From contig JANTUC010000003.1 of assembly GCA_026873275.1 (NCBI GenBank), positions 1,798,001 to 1,862,000 of the forward strand: DNA of 64,000 nucleotides. The letters are read 5' to 3'. The notes beneath the pieces are model-generated. The model was not told the DNA's origin. It ran no database searches and was given only the letters and a program-made list of their open reading frames with translations. This DNA is from Pseudopithomyces maydicus. Its lineage: Eukaryota; Ascomycota; Dothideomycetes; Pleosporales; Didymosphaeriaceae. Each line of letters begins with the position of its first letter. Within the stretch, counting starts at the first letter, position 1. The position numbers were made by a program, and so were the translations under genes. This document shows positions 42,660 through 56,617 of this stretch, piece after piece.

Positions 42660-45600
42660 CTAGATGTTGAATTCCTCCTTCTGGAAAACGTGCCCCTCCA
42701 ACAACCTTCCAATGTGCGACTTGCCAAACTCATGCCCATTACGTCTCGCCGTGAACAAGCCCTTCAAGAAACCAATTGGACTCTTTGTCAATCCCGACTC
42801 ACCTCCAACTCGTGACATATCATCAGAGAGTATGAAGCCCTCCGCGTCGACATTCCAGCCTTGTTTCTCCATTTCCTCGCTCAAGCACTGCGGAAGCAGC
42901 CCGAGAAACTTGCAGTTTTCCAGATAGTCGCCGTGCGATTTGAAATACAGCTGACCGGAAAAAGATTGAGCTGCGCTGCAAGGTCTTGAGGGAGATGGAG
43001 AGCAGGCTGTCGGACCGGTGTTGTAAAAAGGTTTAGTGCATCTAGCGGTGGATAGCTAGAGTTTACACGTGCTCTGTAAAGATGCAGCGTTGTAAACTTC
43101 GACTTCTCCATGCTGCGAACCAGATGATTTGCTTCGTATGGCGAGATGATCATGGCTGCGTTGATATTGCTGCCATCCGGGCCATGGGCAGTGAGTATCC
43201 ATTGTACTGAGCGTAAGAAATCATCGCACACAAATCTGTTAGAGTCTTTGATGACGGTCTCGGTAAAGTCGGTGGTCGCAAGAAGGGCTTTCACAGGTGA
43301 AAGATTGCTCGGGTTGAATGTCTTGGCTGTGCTTATGCTCTGGAGGGTTGAGAAAGCAGGACCGTACCCACTAGAATCATTAATAATCTTTCCAGTCAAG
43401 GCGAAGCTCTGTACATCTGGATGTAATGTGTGCTGTTTCGGCTTGGCAGTAGGAACGCGCTGGATCTGGCGTTCCTGTTCCATCTCCCTAAACAATTGTG
43501 AGCATGAGATACCAAGATTGTCATTGGCGATGCACTTACGGAGATAGCTCCCGCTCCTGTTCCTCTTGCAGCGCACTTGCTTTGAAGTGTGTAATGTCAA
43601 ACGCTTCGCAGCGAGCCGCAATTTGTTGAACCACGGGATCTTCGGAGGTGGCAAAGATCTTTGGTCCGTCTAGACTCAGACGAGGTCGATATCGATCCTC
43701 AAGAGACTGAGCCTCAGGTTCCAGCAGCTTCTCGGCGTCGTGTTTGGTCAATTGCAGCTTACCCTCCTGCTTGTTCGCAGCGCTCCAAATCTTCTCTTGT
43801 CGTACGAATCGTTCTCCTTGAACTGCCCACAACGGCAGATTTCGACGGAGGTCATCAAGCGTCTCATACATTGACCACTCCAGGATGTCAGCCACTGTGA
43901 TGGTCGAAGTATTTGTCTTTCGGGTAGCTTCAAGGATTTTGGTTTGGATCTCATGAGAAACGCAGAAGATCACTGTCTGACCCTTGCCCAGCTTTCGCAT
44001 CCGCATACAAGCTTGAACGAGACGGTCTTTTGTCAACCGCGGACCTAGCGTGACAGCCGCCCTGTATTCAAGCGGAAGGACGAGGTCTATTCCACGCGTG
44101 TGAGCCTCGTCCAAGAATACAAGGCACGCGTCAAGGCGAGACTGATATGACGATGCTAGAAGGCGTCCTACACAGCCTTCGCGATCAACAACACAAATCT
44201 CGTCATTTCTATCGATGAAAATGACAGCTTCCTTGGAGTCGTTATGTAACCTTAGCCAGGTTTTTGCCATCTCTAAGTTGTCGAGCTCGAGAATCTGCGC
44301 TCCAACATCGAGAATCACCTGCACAGGTGGATGGAGCTGCATCACGCATGATAGTAAGCGATCGGCTTCGGAAACGGACTGATCCACAGAGGAAGGAAGC
44401 ATGAGATGTACTCCGTTCTCGGGCTGAAGAAGATGCTCCATGACCAGCGCGTTGGTATGCTTCTGATCGGGCAGCTCGAGGTATGCCACATCCAAGGGAA
44501 GTACGTGATGTGAATCAATAGTACCAGAGAATCCGGTGGTCAATTGCTCTCGTGCCTTACCGATATCCCAGCCGGAAGCCGAAAGTTTGTGCGGGAACTC
44601 TTTCATCTCCTTAGGAAAGACGATGTGAGAAACATAATAGTCGATAACGCTTTTACCATTCCGTAGGGCGGGAAACACTTTGCTAATGCACTGAGGCTTG
44701 TCTTTCATGTTGATACCTTTCAATGTAGTGAATGCCTCATCGAGGTTATTGGAGTCTTTAACCCAGTCCTGGTACGCAATCTCAGCTTGATCCGAGTTTG
44801 TTAGATGAGAGAGAGAAGCGAACAGCTCAGTGACGCTGAGACCCTGATAGTAGTAACTCAGTAATGTTAATGCGATAACGACGTCAGGATGAGAGAACTC
44901 GCTACGCAAGGCTGGAGTGTCTTTGGCCCGGAACGGAACAGCGACCTTAGTAGGTGGAGTACGATCGGCAAGCCCGTAATTCACTCTCCAACGTTTCTGG
45001 CCCAGGACGAATGCCAGCACCCCGTCAGCAAAAAGACCACGAAGCAAGAGAAGCTGGGACCGATTTGTTTCAGTCCACAGCGCAGGATTATTCTCTACCA
45101 GCTCGATTTGTTGCAGAGATAGGTCGCTTTTCGTTATGTACGTGAGGACAGCTTCACGGATAGCTGGCGGCTGACGGCTGATTGGAAATCCTTGAAGGCC
45201 CTCTTTACAGATCTTAGTGGCGAGCGACTTCACAAAGAATCCAGAAGCATCGTCGCGAAGTATACGAGTTCTGGGAAAGGAGCCAGGGGCACCGGGAACG
45301 GATTCAATCGAGGAAGGGAAATTTTCGGTGACCGCTGAAATGGTACGCCTCGCGAATTCCAGGACTTGCCCGACCAAAAGCCAGCGACTTGGACTTGATT
45401 CAATCAAGCGCTGGGTGCCCATGGTGTAGATAAGTTCAAAGCGTGGGCTAAAGTTTTCGTCGCTCTCATCTACAATGTCGCGTGAATAAGTTTCCAGAAA
45501 GCCCTGCGATGCTATGGCTGATTGTGCGACTTCTTTTCGGCCACTCATAAGGACTTCAGGGACTATCAACTTGAACGATAGAATATGTTCTGGCTGCATC

Positions 45601-48600
45601 AACAAGACCCCGCCTTGTGACATGCATTCCGCCAGCATAGCTGAAATCGCGTCCATATCTGCGCGACTGGGCTGAATTGCCCGAGCGTATGGGAGATAAT
45701 ACACTCGACGGTCAACAAGACCTCCTAGCTTTGAGATCAGCATCTGAGCCATCTGCTTCGACTGAGGCTTGGCCACGATGACCCGGACGAGACGTGATCC
45801 ATCCGCAAGATATACTACCACAACAGGGACGATGACACTCGATTTGCCTTCACCCATGTTTAGCTGCATGACAGCATTGCGGCCTGACGAGGGCTGTCTC
45901 ATCTCGCCAGCGATCTGCTCTTGTACGTGGCGTACAATTATGCCGCTCTCAGCCTCAATCAGGAGTGTCTCAGGAGATTCCATGGGGTCCCAATTGATGT
46001 GGCCCACGTTCTCAAGCTCATCGATAAGATCCTCGTTGCGACCCGACTTAAACAATTTGATCAGACGTGCAGCACGTTGTAATGCAGTGACTGCTAAGCC
46101 ATATTCAACAATACATTTCTGCCAATCGAGCGATAGTCTAGACCAGCGGTGACGGGACAATTGGCTGAGAAGAAAGACAGGTGACACACGTGGTGAATGA
46201 GAGATTTCGTATGCTGTCTTTTCCTTCGCACGAGACGTTAAGGCGTGAACGATAATGTGGAATAAACACTCGAGGTAATCTTTACACTCTTCAAGATGTG
46301 CGGATAATTGATCTTGTTGAGTGTTGGCAGTTTTTGTGCTGGCAGTCTTCTTGGACACCAAGGCTTGCAAACTCTTCTCCAAGTCATCCATGTAGTCAAG
46401 GGCGTACTTTGATTGGGTCCAGGTGGAACGCATCTTGTCGATGAGCGCCTTCAAGCGAGGCTCTGGGGTCATATAGATAGATGCAATGCTCTGATCTTCC
46501 GTTACTAGCATTGGTTCAGGCTTGTTAGGTAGAATCGGAGCCGGCATCAGGAAAAGATCGACCTCTGAAACCGAACCCCAGCGACTGACCCCTACGGCAT
46601 GATTACCCTTCAGTGAAGGTGGTATGTTTATCCTGCTGGTAGGTAGGCGGGCCGAGGCCTGTACGAGTTGCAATAAGTAGTCGTAAAGGAGCTTGTTGTC
46701 ATACCACGTATTGAATTGTTTCCTGATGCGTGGCGTGGCAAGATTTATATTGATGTATGCTGTCACGTTCGTCACGTCTGGATTGCCTGGCGTTGCGCAA
46801 GGCCACTGTGACTTCAGAAAGTTCATAGTGCGCTCGATCATTGCGTTTTTGGCGCATTTCCATGCACTCTCACGTCGGCGATCGTAATCTCGTTTTTTCT
46901 CATTACATCGTCGCTCTATGGTCCACTCAGGACTTTGATGGACTGTACGAAGGTTCTCCTCCAGTATTGTTCTTATTTTGCTTTCTTTGAATGAATAGCC
47001 TTGATTTGTGTAGAAGGAGGCAGCACTGGGCGCTTGAACAACTGCAAGCTGTCCTATTTTGGCACACGTTACGAAAAGCTGAAGTTGGTCCATCTGCGCA
47101 TCGCTCGCAAAGCTCATAGTACACATCCAAGCCATGAACGAGAACTGATACTTCTCCAAAGTCTGCGGGTGCTTGAGCGATTGCTGGAGAGCAGGCAGCT
47201 TGGCCAAAATCGATCCAAAGGCATTTCGCTCCAGCAAAAGTGCATCGAAGCGAAAGCTCGCTGTGTCAAATCTGGTCTGAGCTCCAAAAACAATGTTTTG
47301 CTTAGACATCAAAGACCAAAGAGCAGAGACTTGTGCGGTCTCCCAATGCCTCGCCTCTCCATCACGAAATAAGAGAGCAGACATTGTGGCGACGTTATTT
47401 GCTCGGCCGGACTGCAGTCCTTGGTCTCTGGGTTTATAAATTTCGTCGTGAGAGCAATCGTGGTTCTCAGCTCCAAAGCCATCGACTTGGAAAATGGAAG
47501 ATCTCATGTTTGCCCTTGCTCGGAGATGCTCGTCTATGTCCTTTCTGTGCGTAATCTGCAGCTCAACCTCTGGATAGAAAAATTTGAATGCTTCGGATTG
47601 AAGGAGCAAACTTCTGACCACCTGATTAAAATCATTATGCTGGGAAAGGAATGGTAGATTTTCATCCCACTCTACGCTTTGCATGACACGCATATGTGAC
47701 GGATAATATCGACGTCCAGGACTAAGCTGGGCGATCTTGGCAAGTATGTTTACATTCGCCTGTGATAGTTGGCTGAATGATTTGACTGCTTTTGATCGGA
47801 GGATGAATAATGCTTGTTCTGTGCCAGTATGTTGCGTCGAAGGATCTGTCAGGCAGTGTGATGTGAGCGCATGGAGGTATGACAGGAAAAGCTTGCAATC
47901 GAGGTCGTGACTATCCAGAAGGCGACAGAGGGAGCTGTCCACCTTGACGATATGAACCTTACATTTTGCCCTGTTGTTGACCCTAACCTCGACGTGGAAA
48001 CCTTTCTTTCTGTAGCGCAAATCGGAGTCGAGGATCAGTGCAATACGATCGCCGCTCTGATGATCCTTTAGTACCATCTTGTTTCGAAATCCAACTAGTG
48101 CACCGAGGGACTGATCTTCGTCAATGAACATGGAACGATGTTCCCGAGAATATAGCAAGTGCTCTCCATTCTTTAGACTGAAGCTGAGGCGCAAATTAGG
48201 GAGCTCCGTATGAAGCAGTGTATTGCCTTGCTGTAGCAAGCAGTGGATGTCCATAATATCTGCCAAGGGCTGGAGAACAGAAGCCACCATCTTTGCGGTC
48301 TTCGAGATAGTGCTGATGACGCGGATTCCGCATCTGCTCAATTGCCACCCAGGTGCTGCGATAGGTTGCGACAATATCCATTGCGAGGAGTGACTGAAGT
48401 TCCAAGGATCTCCTTTCGGCAGAAACTTTACATCTTTTTTGACAAGATTGTACCAGTGAACGTAGTCTTCCGAGAAGTGATGTGGATATCTACTCTGCAA
48501 GAGACGGGTAGGTATTGTTTCGTAGGTTTGATGCTCAGTCGTTGCCCGCACAATCAACTGTCCAGTTTCCATACCAAGATCGACAGCGCAGCCTCCAAAT

Positions 48601-51600
48601 TTACGCTTCGTTGAAAAGATGAAACCCGCCTTCGAAGCTGGCATGACCTCGACCGTAGCATCGCCGAAGAGCACCTGGAACAAGGGCGACTTGCGATAAT
48701 GGGCCGGTGGCTGGTCGAGAGGTAGACCATTGACCAATAACTCACCAGTGAGTAGATTGTAGTGGACATGGGCGGCAGTGGCAGTCTCTGTTGTGATCCA
48801 ATGTTCAGCTTGAGCGGACCAGCCGATACTGCTAGGCATATAGCCAGACCACACTTTTGTGAGAGCAGCGTCCAATGCAGCACCATTATGCGACAGAACA
48901 GCATAACTACGGTGAAGAAGTCGTTTAGAACGGAGGTGAAGTCGTGCGATATTGCGTTCATTCATTGCTGGGTTGTTCTCGCCTTCTTGGACCACGATCG
49001 AGGCCCATATGATAAAGTGTGCGTCAGGACTCCGCATTAATGTGTCCAAGTATCGGTCGTCCACGTCAAAGGTAGAGATACAGAGTAGGGCAACCTCGAT
49101 GCTTTTTGACACAAATTGTGTACGGCTTTCATGGTTGCTCATCTCTAGATACGCCTTTTCTCGAAGATCTGAAAGCCATTCTACAGTCACGTGTCTTGCG
49201 GCTCGAAGAAACACAAAGCATGATTCTTGTGCGGACGGGTTGAGGGAAAGTACTCGAGCAGCAATGGCGATGAAAGCAGCAAGTGAGTTAACAGACTCCC
49301 AGTTCTCTTTCACTCTGTGAAGAGCAGTGTTTAGATTGCTCATAATCGCAGCAACATAAGTATCGTGTCGCAATTGGTAGTGCGATTCGCGCAGGTGATC
49401 TTTGTCAGAAGATTGAGGTCCAGTTTGGTAAATACATTGCAGGAGGACTAGACTCGTCTCGAGCTTCTTGAAGTCAATGTTAGGCATTGCAAGCTGCAAG
49501 AGAATGTTAAGCCACTGCACATGGTGTCCAAGTGGGATAGTTGCAAGTTCCTTGTACTCTTCCAGTGCCGTGTTAGTCGGACACGCGTCCTGGCTTGCCA
49601 CAACGGCATTCGGCCCTTCTCCATCTGGAGCAATTTCAGTTCGAAAGATGAATCTTTGAAAGGCTTTCGATTCTTGTGGAAGCTTGTAAGTGCATGCAGT
49701 TGCCATTTCCTCGGTGGATACAAAGTCGCTGCTAAGGTAGCTCTGGCTGTCCGCGTCATAATATCGGTAGTTTAGGCCGCTCGGAACACACACGTTCGAC
49801 TCAGTGGCCGATGGAACATCCTTTGTACTATAGTGGGTAATAATTGCTGGTTTAGTCTCCGATAACAATTTAATGCGATGGTTTATGGAGGTGTAGTACC
49901 TCATCAGGTGCGGGTCAGTCGAGAGATGGTATGATGTTTGGGGCCACGATCCCTGAACCGCGCCTTTGAGGACACTGTGCAATATGTAGAATCGTGCATC
50001 CCTCCAATGGACGAACCACTCAGGAGCAGCCAATTCGAAGACAACAGCTTTAGCTTTGTTTGTCTCTTCAGGAAGTGGCCATTCGTGAATTTGGATTCTG
50101 AGTGCATCGCGCTGTCTACCATATGCACACTTGCTGCAGGAGCCTTTGTGAATAATCTCCACCTCCGGTGGGTCACACCAACTGTCTAGAATCTTCTTGA
50201 TATACTCGCAGTCTGCATCGAGGTGGAGCTTGTTCAGTCGATTGTATTCCTGTTTAAGATGGGACAGCTCTGCTAATTTCGCTTGTTTCGTATTCTCGGC
50301 ATGGGTACAGATCGTCTGGTGGAGATCTTTGTGCTTTTGGGAAGAGTTGTAAAAGCGATTGGGAAACCCTTGGTTGCTTTCGAGGCTGAAAATGCTTGAG
50401 TAGGAAAGGCCTCGAGAGCGTGAGGCTAGATGTGTCTCAACTTCAGAGAGTCTCTCCATCTGATCTAGGTACGGTAGCAAGAGATTCTGCAACACTGCTG
50501 GCGACATGCCAGCACTGAATTCCCTTAATAGGTCACAAGTGTCAGTTGCTGTTTTATCGCAGGCGACCCAAAGCTCCATAATGGTGAGTAGCATCACTGA
50601 GAGGCCTTCTGGGTTACCCGAGTAGACCTCACTGGCAACGGCATGGTAGCGCTTAATCAACTGGCAAATATCCCTGCACACAATGACCGAATCAGACCCT
50701 GCCATGCAGTGCCAGCTACTAAGCTCTCGCGAGACCCAATGCTCGAATAGCTGAAGGTTCTGCACACGGTAAGCATCATTGGAGTTGGGTAGCGGCTGAG
50801 CTTCCTCAGGTCCACGCTGCGGTCTGAGCAATCCGCAAATCGGTCGATAATGGATAGTGTCTTGAGAACCTTGACGGCTCTGTATCCAGGCAATGTACTC
50901 TTCCAAATCTGGTAACGCGATGAGGGTCTCAGTAGACATTTCAAGACTGTCTAATGCCGCCATCGGTGCGATATGGCTGTCGCGTTCTTGTACTAGAGCC
51001 CATCGCTTAGAAATGATATCGTGTGTCGTGCGCAGAACAGATTCAACTCGAGCAGTGACGGGTTGAAGGAGTGAATCATCATGAAGCAGCTTCTGTCGTC
51101 GCCTATCAATCTTTGCATTCATTACATGCATCAATTCAGACGATAGCGCGAACTGTTGGCTTGAAGAGAGGATGCGACACATCGTCGAAACGATCACGTT
51201 CTTGTAGAGCGCGAGCGAGCCATCCGGGGAGCGTGAGATTGTCAATTGCAATGCTACACGCACTAAGAGCCACATTGCTGATCGGCGCCAGGGTTTTCGA
51301 GCGTTACTGTGGAGCACTTCTTCTCTTGTGTTCTTCCTTATTGAAGTTGTGTAACGTGGCGTCCCGATGCCCCTCAACATGCCAAGAAACATTTCCGATA
51401 CGACTGCAGGTTGGGTGGTGTCGCGGTCTTCTTCGTGCACCGCGCCACTCTTCTTAGAATATACCTCCATCTCGGGCACTTTTTGCTGGGACATCGTTGA
51501 AAGTGTCTTTACGAGCATAGTGGCGAAGTCCGCTTCGAACAAAAGATATAGATCGATTGCAATCGCATTCGCGGGGAAGTCGCGGACGAGTCGCCCTCGA

Positions 51601-51992
51601 ACTGACTGCACAGATTTGTTATCAGGCGACAATTCGAAACTCTCAAATACGAGCTGCGCCTTCTCCCGGGTGATGAGAACAGCAGAGTTCTGCGCGGTAA
51701 CCTTGATTGCTGCCGTGTGGCCGTCTTCCATAGCAATGAGAACTGCTGTAAGTTGTGCTTCATCGATGGCGCCATTTGAATCGTGTATTGCTATCAGTCC
51801 TTTGAGGAGAGTCTTCGATCGAATTATCGCAACAGGTGAGTGCTCAATGAGAGAGCCGAGCTCTTCGAGAGCATCACTGACAACTTTGAGGACAGTCAAG
51901 TCGCTGGGTGCATCTTCTTCCTGCGGTACTTGTGGAGGCAGAAATACATGGTCGATTAGGCGCCGCCACTCGTCCTCGCCGGTATAGACCAT
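42660..51992 (-). CDS. Giant DUF6606/DUF3638/DUF3645 protein
   Basis: ATG at 51992; the opening WRRLIDHVFLPPQVPQ is the typical start of this ~3,000-residue fungal family. Exon 1 runs 51992-43540 without interruption. A 52-bp intron (43539-43488, gtaagt/tttag) leads to exon 2. DUF3638 carries a P-loop (NMGEGKSSVIVP, about residue 2045); DUF3645 follows (PPTKVAVPFRAKDTP); FLDEAHTRGIDL (about residue 2627) is a DEAH-like Walker B. These suggest an ATP-dependent, perhaps helicase- or AAA-like activity. The function is not established for the family. After LPQDLAAQLNLF the frame as given ends early (stop 42881, 3,019 aa). The family-like end (GQLYFKSHGDYLENCKFLGL to EEFNI, stop at 42660) lies one base out of frame, at a run of five A at 42959-42963. 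With one base more the protein would be 3,093 aa. Confidence 0.85.
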
Positions 51993-54430
51993 ATTGAAGT
52001 CGCTGTGTTCACGAGTCGCTCAAATCGAGTGGGCGATGAGGAAAGACTCAGGAGGGAAAGTTACCTCTGGAAGAGAGCGGCCTGAGCTCTCTAGGTAAGT
52101 CGTGTTTGGTTTGCAAACTGGCGCGGACGTGTCTTTTATTTACCGCATCGTTCTACAGCATGGAATGTGACTTTCACTCGCTCTAAGCCTAATTAGGTAG
52201 CCAGCTCCTCAATATGATAGCTATAGCTAGCTCTTTTAATCCGTTGCAACAGTCGCGCGTCAAGTCTCGATATCTTAGGTAGCCTCTTTATGTTTGCTCT
52301 CAAGAAGCAGAGAATTGACGGAAGCATATCCATCTTGTCGTGGGGAATACTTCCAAAGCTGGCGTAACGTTAGTCGAATTCGGTTCCACCTCGAGGTGAA
52401 CCTCGTGTTCTCTCCCAGGACTAGCCCTAACCTTACCTTACTGGCGCCGTTCGGCCCTATAATACTCTACCAGTGGCGCGTTTTCCGATTCGCGATGAGG
52501 GCTCCTACGCCGTTTCTTGGCGGGCTTCCTACCTTCTCATCGCTCACGCAACTGCTTCGCTCTACGAATAATTGCGTATTATCAGAGACATTTTCACGAA
52601 TTTCTATCTATAGAGCACTCTCCATGTCCTACCATCCTAATTGGATGGAAGCGACTGGGTAAAGGAATGGTTCTTATGGGTCATTGACCTTGATAATAGA
52701 AAAAGATTCACACATCGCCTATGCCTGCCCTATGATCCAAACAAGGCATGCTCGGGTGCATCATCAAGCCTCCACACCACGCCTTGGCGGAATCGACCCC
52801 TTCCACAACTCTCCATGTAGTCTTCAACTAGATCGAGGATCAACTCCTTGTCGCTCTTAGTCTGCGCTTTATTTGTTGCGTGAATTAGACCACAAGGCAC
52901 ACCCGTGAGATTTTTGGGCTGCGTGTGTTTCACAGCAGTAACGAAAGGACACGTCACTCAAATAAAGCTGCAGTTACTCAACAGTACGACCAAACTGTCC
53001 AGTACCAATTACCTTCATAATGGGCTCGGAGCACTTGTTGGTGACTCAACGTGGGTACAGCAGGTGTCTGTCCTCGCCATAAGTGGGCTGGATTGATTAA
53101 AGTACCCAACACGGTGGCTTCACCGGAAAGCCCCTGTGCCACATCCTTGATACACTAGATTAATGCAAAATTTCGCTCCGGAATGATAACTGCCTGTCCC
53201 ATGTTCATTGGCCTGTCTAGAATGATGCTTTCCTTATCAGTGATTTCTTAAGGTTTCTACGGGGCAGCAACTGCGCAAGCGAGAGCTGTCGCAGGCGATG
53301 CTGGACAGGGTGAGGCAACATAGAGTACAAGCTCTTTCTATTTTCGGTTGAATATGCGGAGCAAAGCGTTTATCGCTTGGTCTTCGCTAAAGACTTGAAG
53401 GACTTGTGAGGAAATTCGCAAGGGCGGGAACACATCTTCAGAACAACGATGTACTTCTTTCACATCCCCAAATCTTTCCACGAGGCAGGAATGGATATGC
53501 AAGTCGCGTTTTGCTCCCCCTGCTGCATTCCCCAACGACATATCCGACATTCTATTGAATGCAACGCTGATCATGCTCTATGCTGAAAGGCATGAAAATG
53601 CAACATCAATATTGTGTTCTTGTTGCAGAAGCATAAATTATCGTGAGGCTGCATTAGCGAAGCTGCAGGGGAACGCTGTGAACGATTAATCGATGAAACT
53701 CTGCAGCTCAACATACCAGAAGAGCACTTGATTCCTTGTTGTAGTCTGCAGGCCCAGAATGGTTTTCGGCAACTAGACGTCACATTCTTGTTACAACACA
53801 AAACCTTGACAGTCTCGTGCAAATAATTGAGAGGTTGACAACAGGGACGGCAGTCATATACTCGCCAAATGCAGTACTTGGTCGTGATAAGGGTGGAGAC
53901 TGAATCATGGGAACGGGCAAGATGATCAAGGTTAGAATGAGGAAAAGAATCACGAGTGATGGAGGGCGGTCTGTCTTAGCGGTCCAAGACAATGGTATAA
54001 TGAACAGTCTGCCCTGTCTCTCAGCTATGTTCAGTTCGTGGAACATGTATCCCAAATGCTCAGAAAGGAGAATTCAGCTCGTGTAAGGGTCACCATTAAA
54101 GTTCCAACAAAGACTTCTGTAACGCAAAAAATCTTTTTTATTTTCTATTGTCCTCGAGCTAACTCGTGCTAATACTTCAATTATAGAAATCTGGGATTTT
54201 GTACAGATACTCGTTTAGGAACGTCTTGTCCTTCTGCAGCTGTGTGGGTATGGCCGTACTGTTCAGTTGTAGGCACAGCCACATTACGCCAAGCAGCGGT
54301 AAGACGGTCTTTTGCCGGATTTAGTACTGTACTCTGTCGACCCTGCTACCCCGCTTGCCCGCCTTCAATAGTCGCCCTCATTCCCAGCTGCGAATTCAGC
54401 CGTAAACTTGACCCGCCTCCTTTATTATTT
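51993..54430. other. Long spacer without a supported gene
   Basis: Promoter side of the giant gene, then about 2 kb of short frames. A minus-strand frame at 53338-53574 and one with a hydrophobic stretch (53780-54055) lack starts, introns or recognisable motifs. They may be remains of a decayed gene. Confidence 0.4.
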
Positions 54431-55270
54431 ATGAAAATGGAAGGTGCTTTCGATCAGTTACTTCGCAGTCTCCCCGAGTAAGGCAACCCGAGTCTGATGA
54501 TGTTGCATAGCTGATATCTTCAGCTATTTCAATTCATCAAACCTCTCAGATGGCATTATTAAGTGCGAGCGGAAGGAATTCAAGATTCACAGACTTGTTT
54601 TGTGCTCTCAATCCAATTTTTTCTTAAAGGCATTCAATGGAGACTGGAAGGTACGCGTAGTCATTGTCGACCTTAAGGTTAAGCTCAACTAATTTTGAAT
54701 TGTTAGGAGTCTGCAGAAAGGGTCGTCTCTCTAGAGGGAGATGATGTGTTGGTGGTCGAGGCAATGCTCCAGTTTATGTATACGTTTGATTATGAGGCCA
54801 TTGGTGCCGAAAACAGCCCCTCGCCAATGGTATTCAATGTCAAGGTATACAGCATTGCAGATAAGTACGATATCCCGGCATTGAAGGTCCAAGCGGAGCA
54901 GAAGTTTAGAACAGCAGCGGAGATATGTTGGGACATGGACGATTCCCCCCATGCTGTCGCTCAAGTATACAGCTCTACCTCATCCACAGACCAGAGTCTC
55001 CGAGGAATATCAACTGAAATTGCTTGTAAGCACATCAAGCAATTATTGGAAAAGCAAGGGTTCCGCGATGTTCTTGACGAAACTGTGGGATTCGCCTCGG
55101 ACGTAGCTCAATTCCTTGCTAAGAGCCAAACACAAACACGTAGTCAGGGACGATACGAGTGCCCCAAATGTGATCAGATATTCGAGGCGGTGATGCCTCA
55201 GGGGCGCTCGTGCTATTGCATCTATTGTGGCCATAGTCGTTCTAATTGGACAGCCTATGTGCGAGTATGA
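54431..55270 (+). CDS. BTB/POZ protein with C-terminal zinc ribbon
   Basis: Exons 54431-54477, 54524-54650 and 54707-55270 join in phase (245 aa); introns are 46 and 56 bp. The BTB domain is complete: SDGIIKCERKEFKIHRLVLC, FFLKAFNGDWKESAERVVSL, then VVEAMLQFMYTFDYE and VYSIADKYDIPALKVQAEQK. The C-terminus has YECPKCDQIF and CYCIYCGHS, two CxxC pairs forming a zinc ribbon, a combination common in small fungal BTB proteins. Likely a Cul3-type adaptor or transcription-linked factor; substrate unknown. It is convergent with the RNase III-fold gene, 159 bp apart. Confidence 0.85.
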
Positions 55271-55429
55271 ATAACTCAATAGCAAGACAAATTGCTCATA
55301 TGCAGCTAGCTACATAATACGCAACAAGGGAGCGGATGTTGACGACTTTACTTCACAAAGACAAAAGACAGAGATGTAATGAGTGACTAATGTCCAATAA
55401 CACAATCATGCCCTCAGTACGACGTCACA

Positions 55430-55910
55430 CTACTTTTGCAAGCGCTTTATAAGCTGCTGCACCTCCACCAAGTCTCGATCACAGTCCAACCAAACCGCTC
55501 CTATGATTGCCTCAACCGTGGAGGCAAGAGTAGTCTTCGGCTCCTGTCCCGCCTGACAGGGATTTTCCTTCAGCCACTTTGTCAACCTCCATTCCTTCGC
55601 GACGTTTTTGAGTTTTTCGTTTGTTGCAACATCTTGAACCATGTTGTGGCCAACCTCTTCGCTTTATCAGTCATGTTCCAGTACGTTATTTGTGCTTACC
55701 AGTACTTTCCCCGCTAGGGAACCATTCCTCCAAGATACTGAGGCGTAAAACAGCGTCCCCAATCAGAGCGAGACGCTTGTTACCCGAGACATCTCCCTCG
55801 ACGTCGGGCCTGGATTTCACAGCTCCGGCAGCTACGAAAGCTTCGTTGAGGAGGTGAACATCATGGAAAGAGTATTCGAGTTGGTTTTCAAGAGATTTAT
55901 AATAGGCCAT
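55430..55910 (-). CDS. Single RNase III-fold domain protein with degenerate active site
   Basis: Minus-strand exons 55910-55700 and 55656-55430 join in phase (145 aa); the 43-bp intron uses gtaagc and a gaag acceptor. The fold is recognisable from LENQLEYSFHDVHLLNEAFV, the signature NKRLALIGDAVLRLSILEEW and ASTVEAIIGAVWLD. In active RNase III the signature reads NERLEFLGD and the second motif DTVEA. Here the signature acids are K and A, with the final D kept, and the second motif has S in place of D with E kept. Two of the four metal-binding acids are thus missing, plus the additional conserved Glu. Catalysis is therefore unlikely; a structural or RNA-binding role, as in mitochondrial ribosomal RNase III-fold proteins, is possible. 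There is no dsRNA-binding domain. The frame continues upstream of the ATG only from a TTG. Confidence 0.7.
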
Positions 55911-56617
55911 TTTAACTCGCTCTGGCGGGAGCTGAGTTGCGAGAAAATTATCCACCAAGTTGCCTCTCTAATTATACTCTTTTTTTTTTTTTGGCAGTCA
56001 GACGAGTTGGCTCCATGATGGTTGGATCCAGTTACCCCGCATAGCTATCCGTATTCCAAGTCTATAGTGTTAACAGATAGTGCGACCAGATAGCGGTATA
56101 GATTTCCATGGTTCAGAACAAGACTATTCCAAATCTTGCCATAGTGTGCTGCTGTCGATTTCAAGGCATCGCACTCACCTCTATCATTTTCCTGGAAATA
56201 ATCGTTGTATGGTTGCATGTCTGGTACATCATATATCATTTACTTGGGCGTCAATCTGCGCCACAGCAGCGTGGCACCTACAAAAGCATGGAAGACGCTT
56301 GCTGTCAAAACGCAGTATATAGAAATGCTCTATGACGATAATGCGAAGTATGTACTCCGTTGCATTTCATAAATATGAACTAGCGTCAACCAATACATTA
56401 CTACGATGCTATCCAAAGCTGCTCGTACACTGAACAACTGTTCGAGATTTCGGCGATGTCAACATTTCGAGATCGCTGCAAGGAGTTCATACCGGTACAT
56501 TTGATTTGCTCGCAGTGGCCGCATATACTCGTCGTCTATTCACCGATTGGGGGCAGTATGGAACGTTCTGGTCCCCTTGCTGGATTTTGATAGAATAGCA
56601 GGACGGAGAGCGGCTCT
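55911..56617. other. Spacer with poly-T run; no gene seen
   Basis: A run of T at about 55980-55992. A 64-codon minus-strand frame at 56045-56239 has an ATG but no recognisable motif. Confidence 0.4.

Noticed and set aside
45769..46152. Plus-strand frame opposite the giant gene, repeated in part at 29090-29374
   Set aside because: It recurs only because the underlying giant-gene segment is duplicated; it is antisense to a conserved ATPase core.
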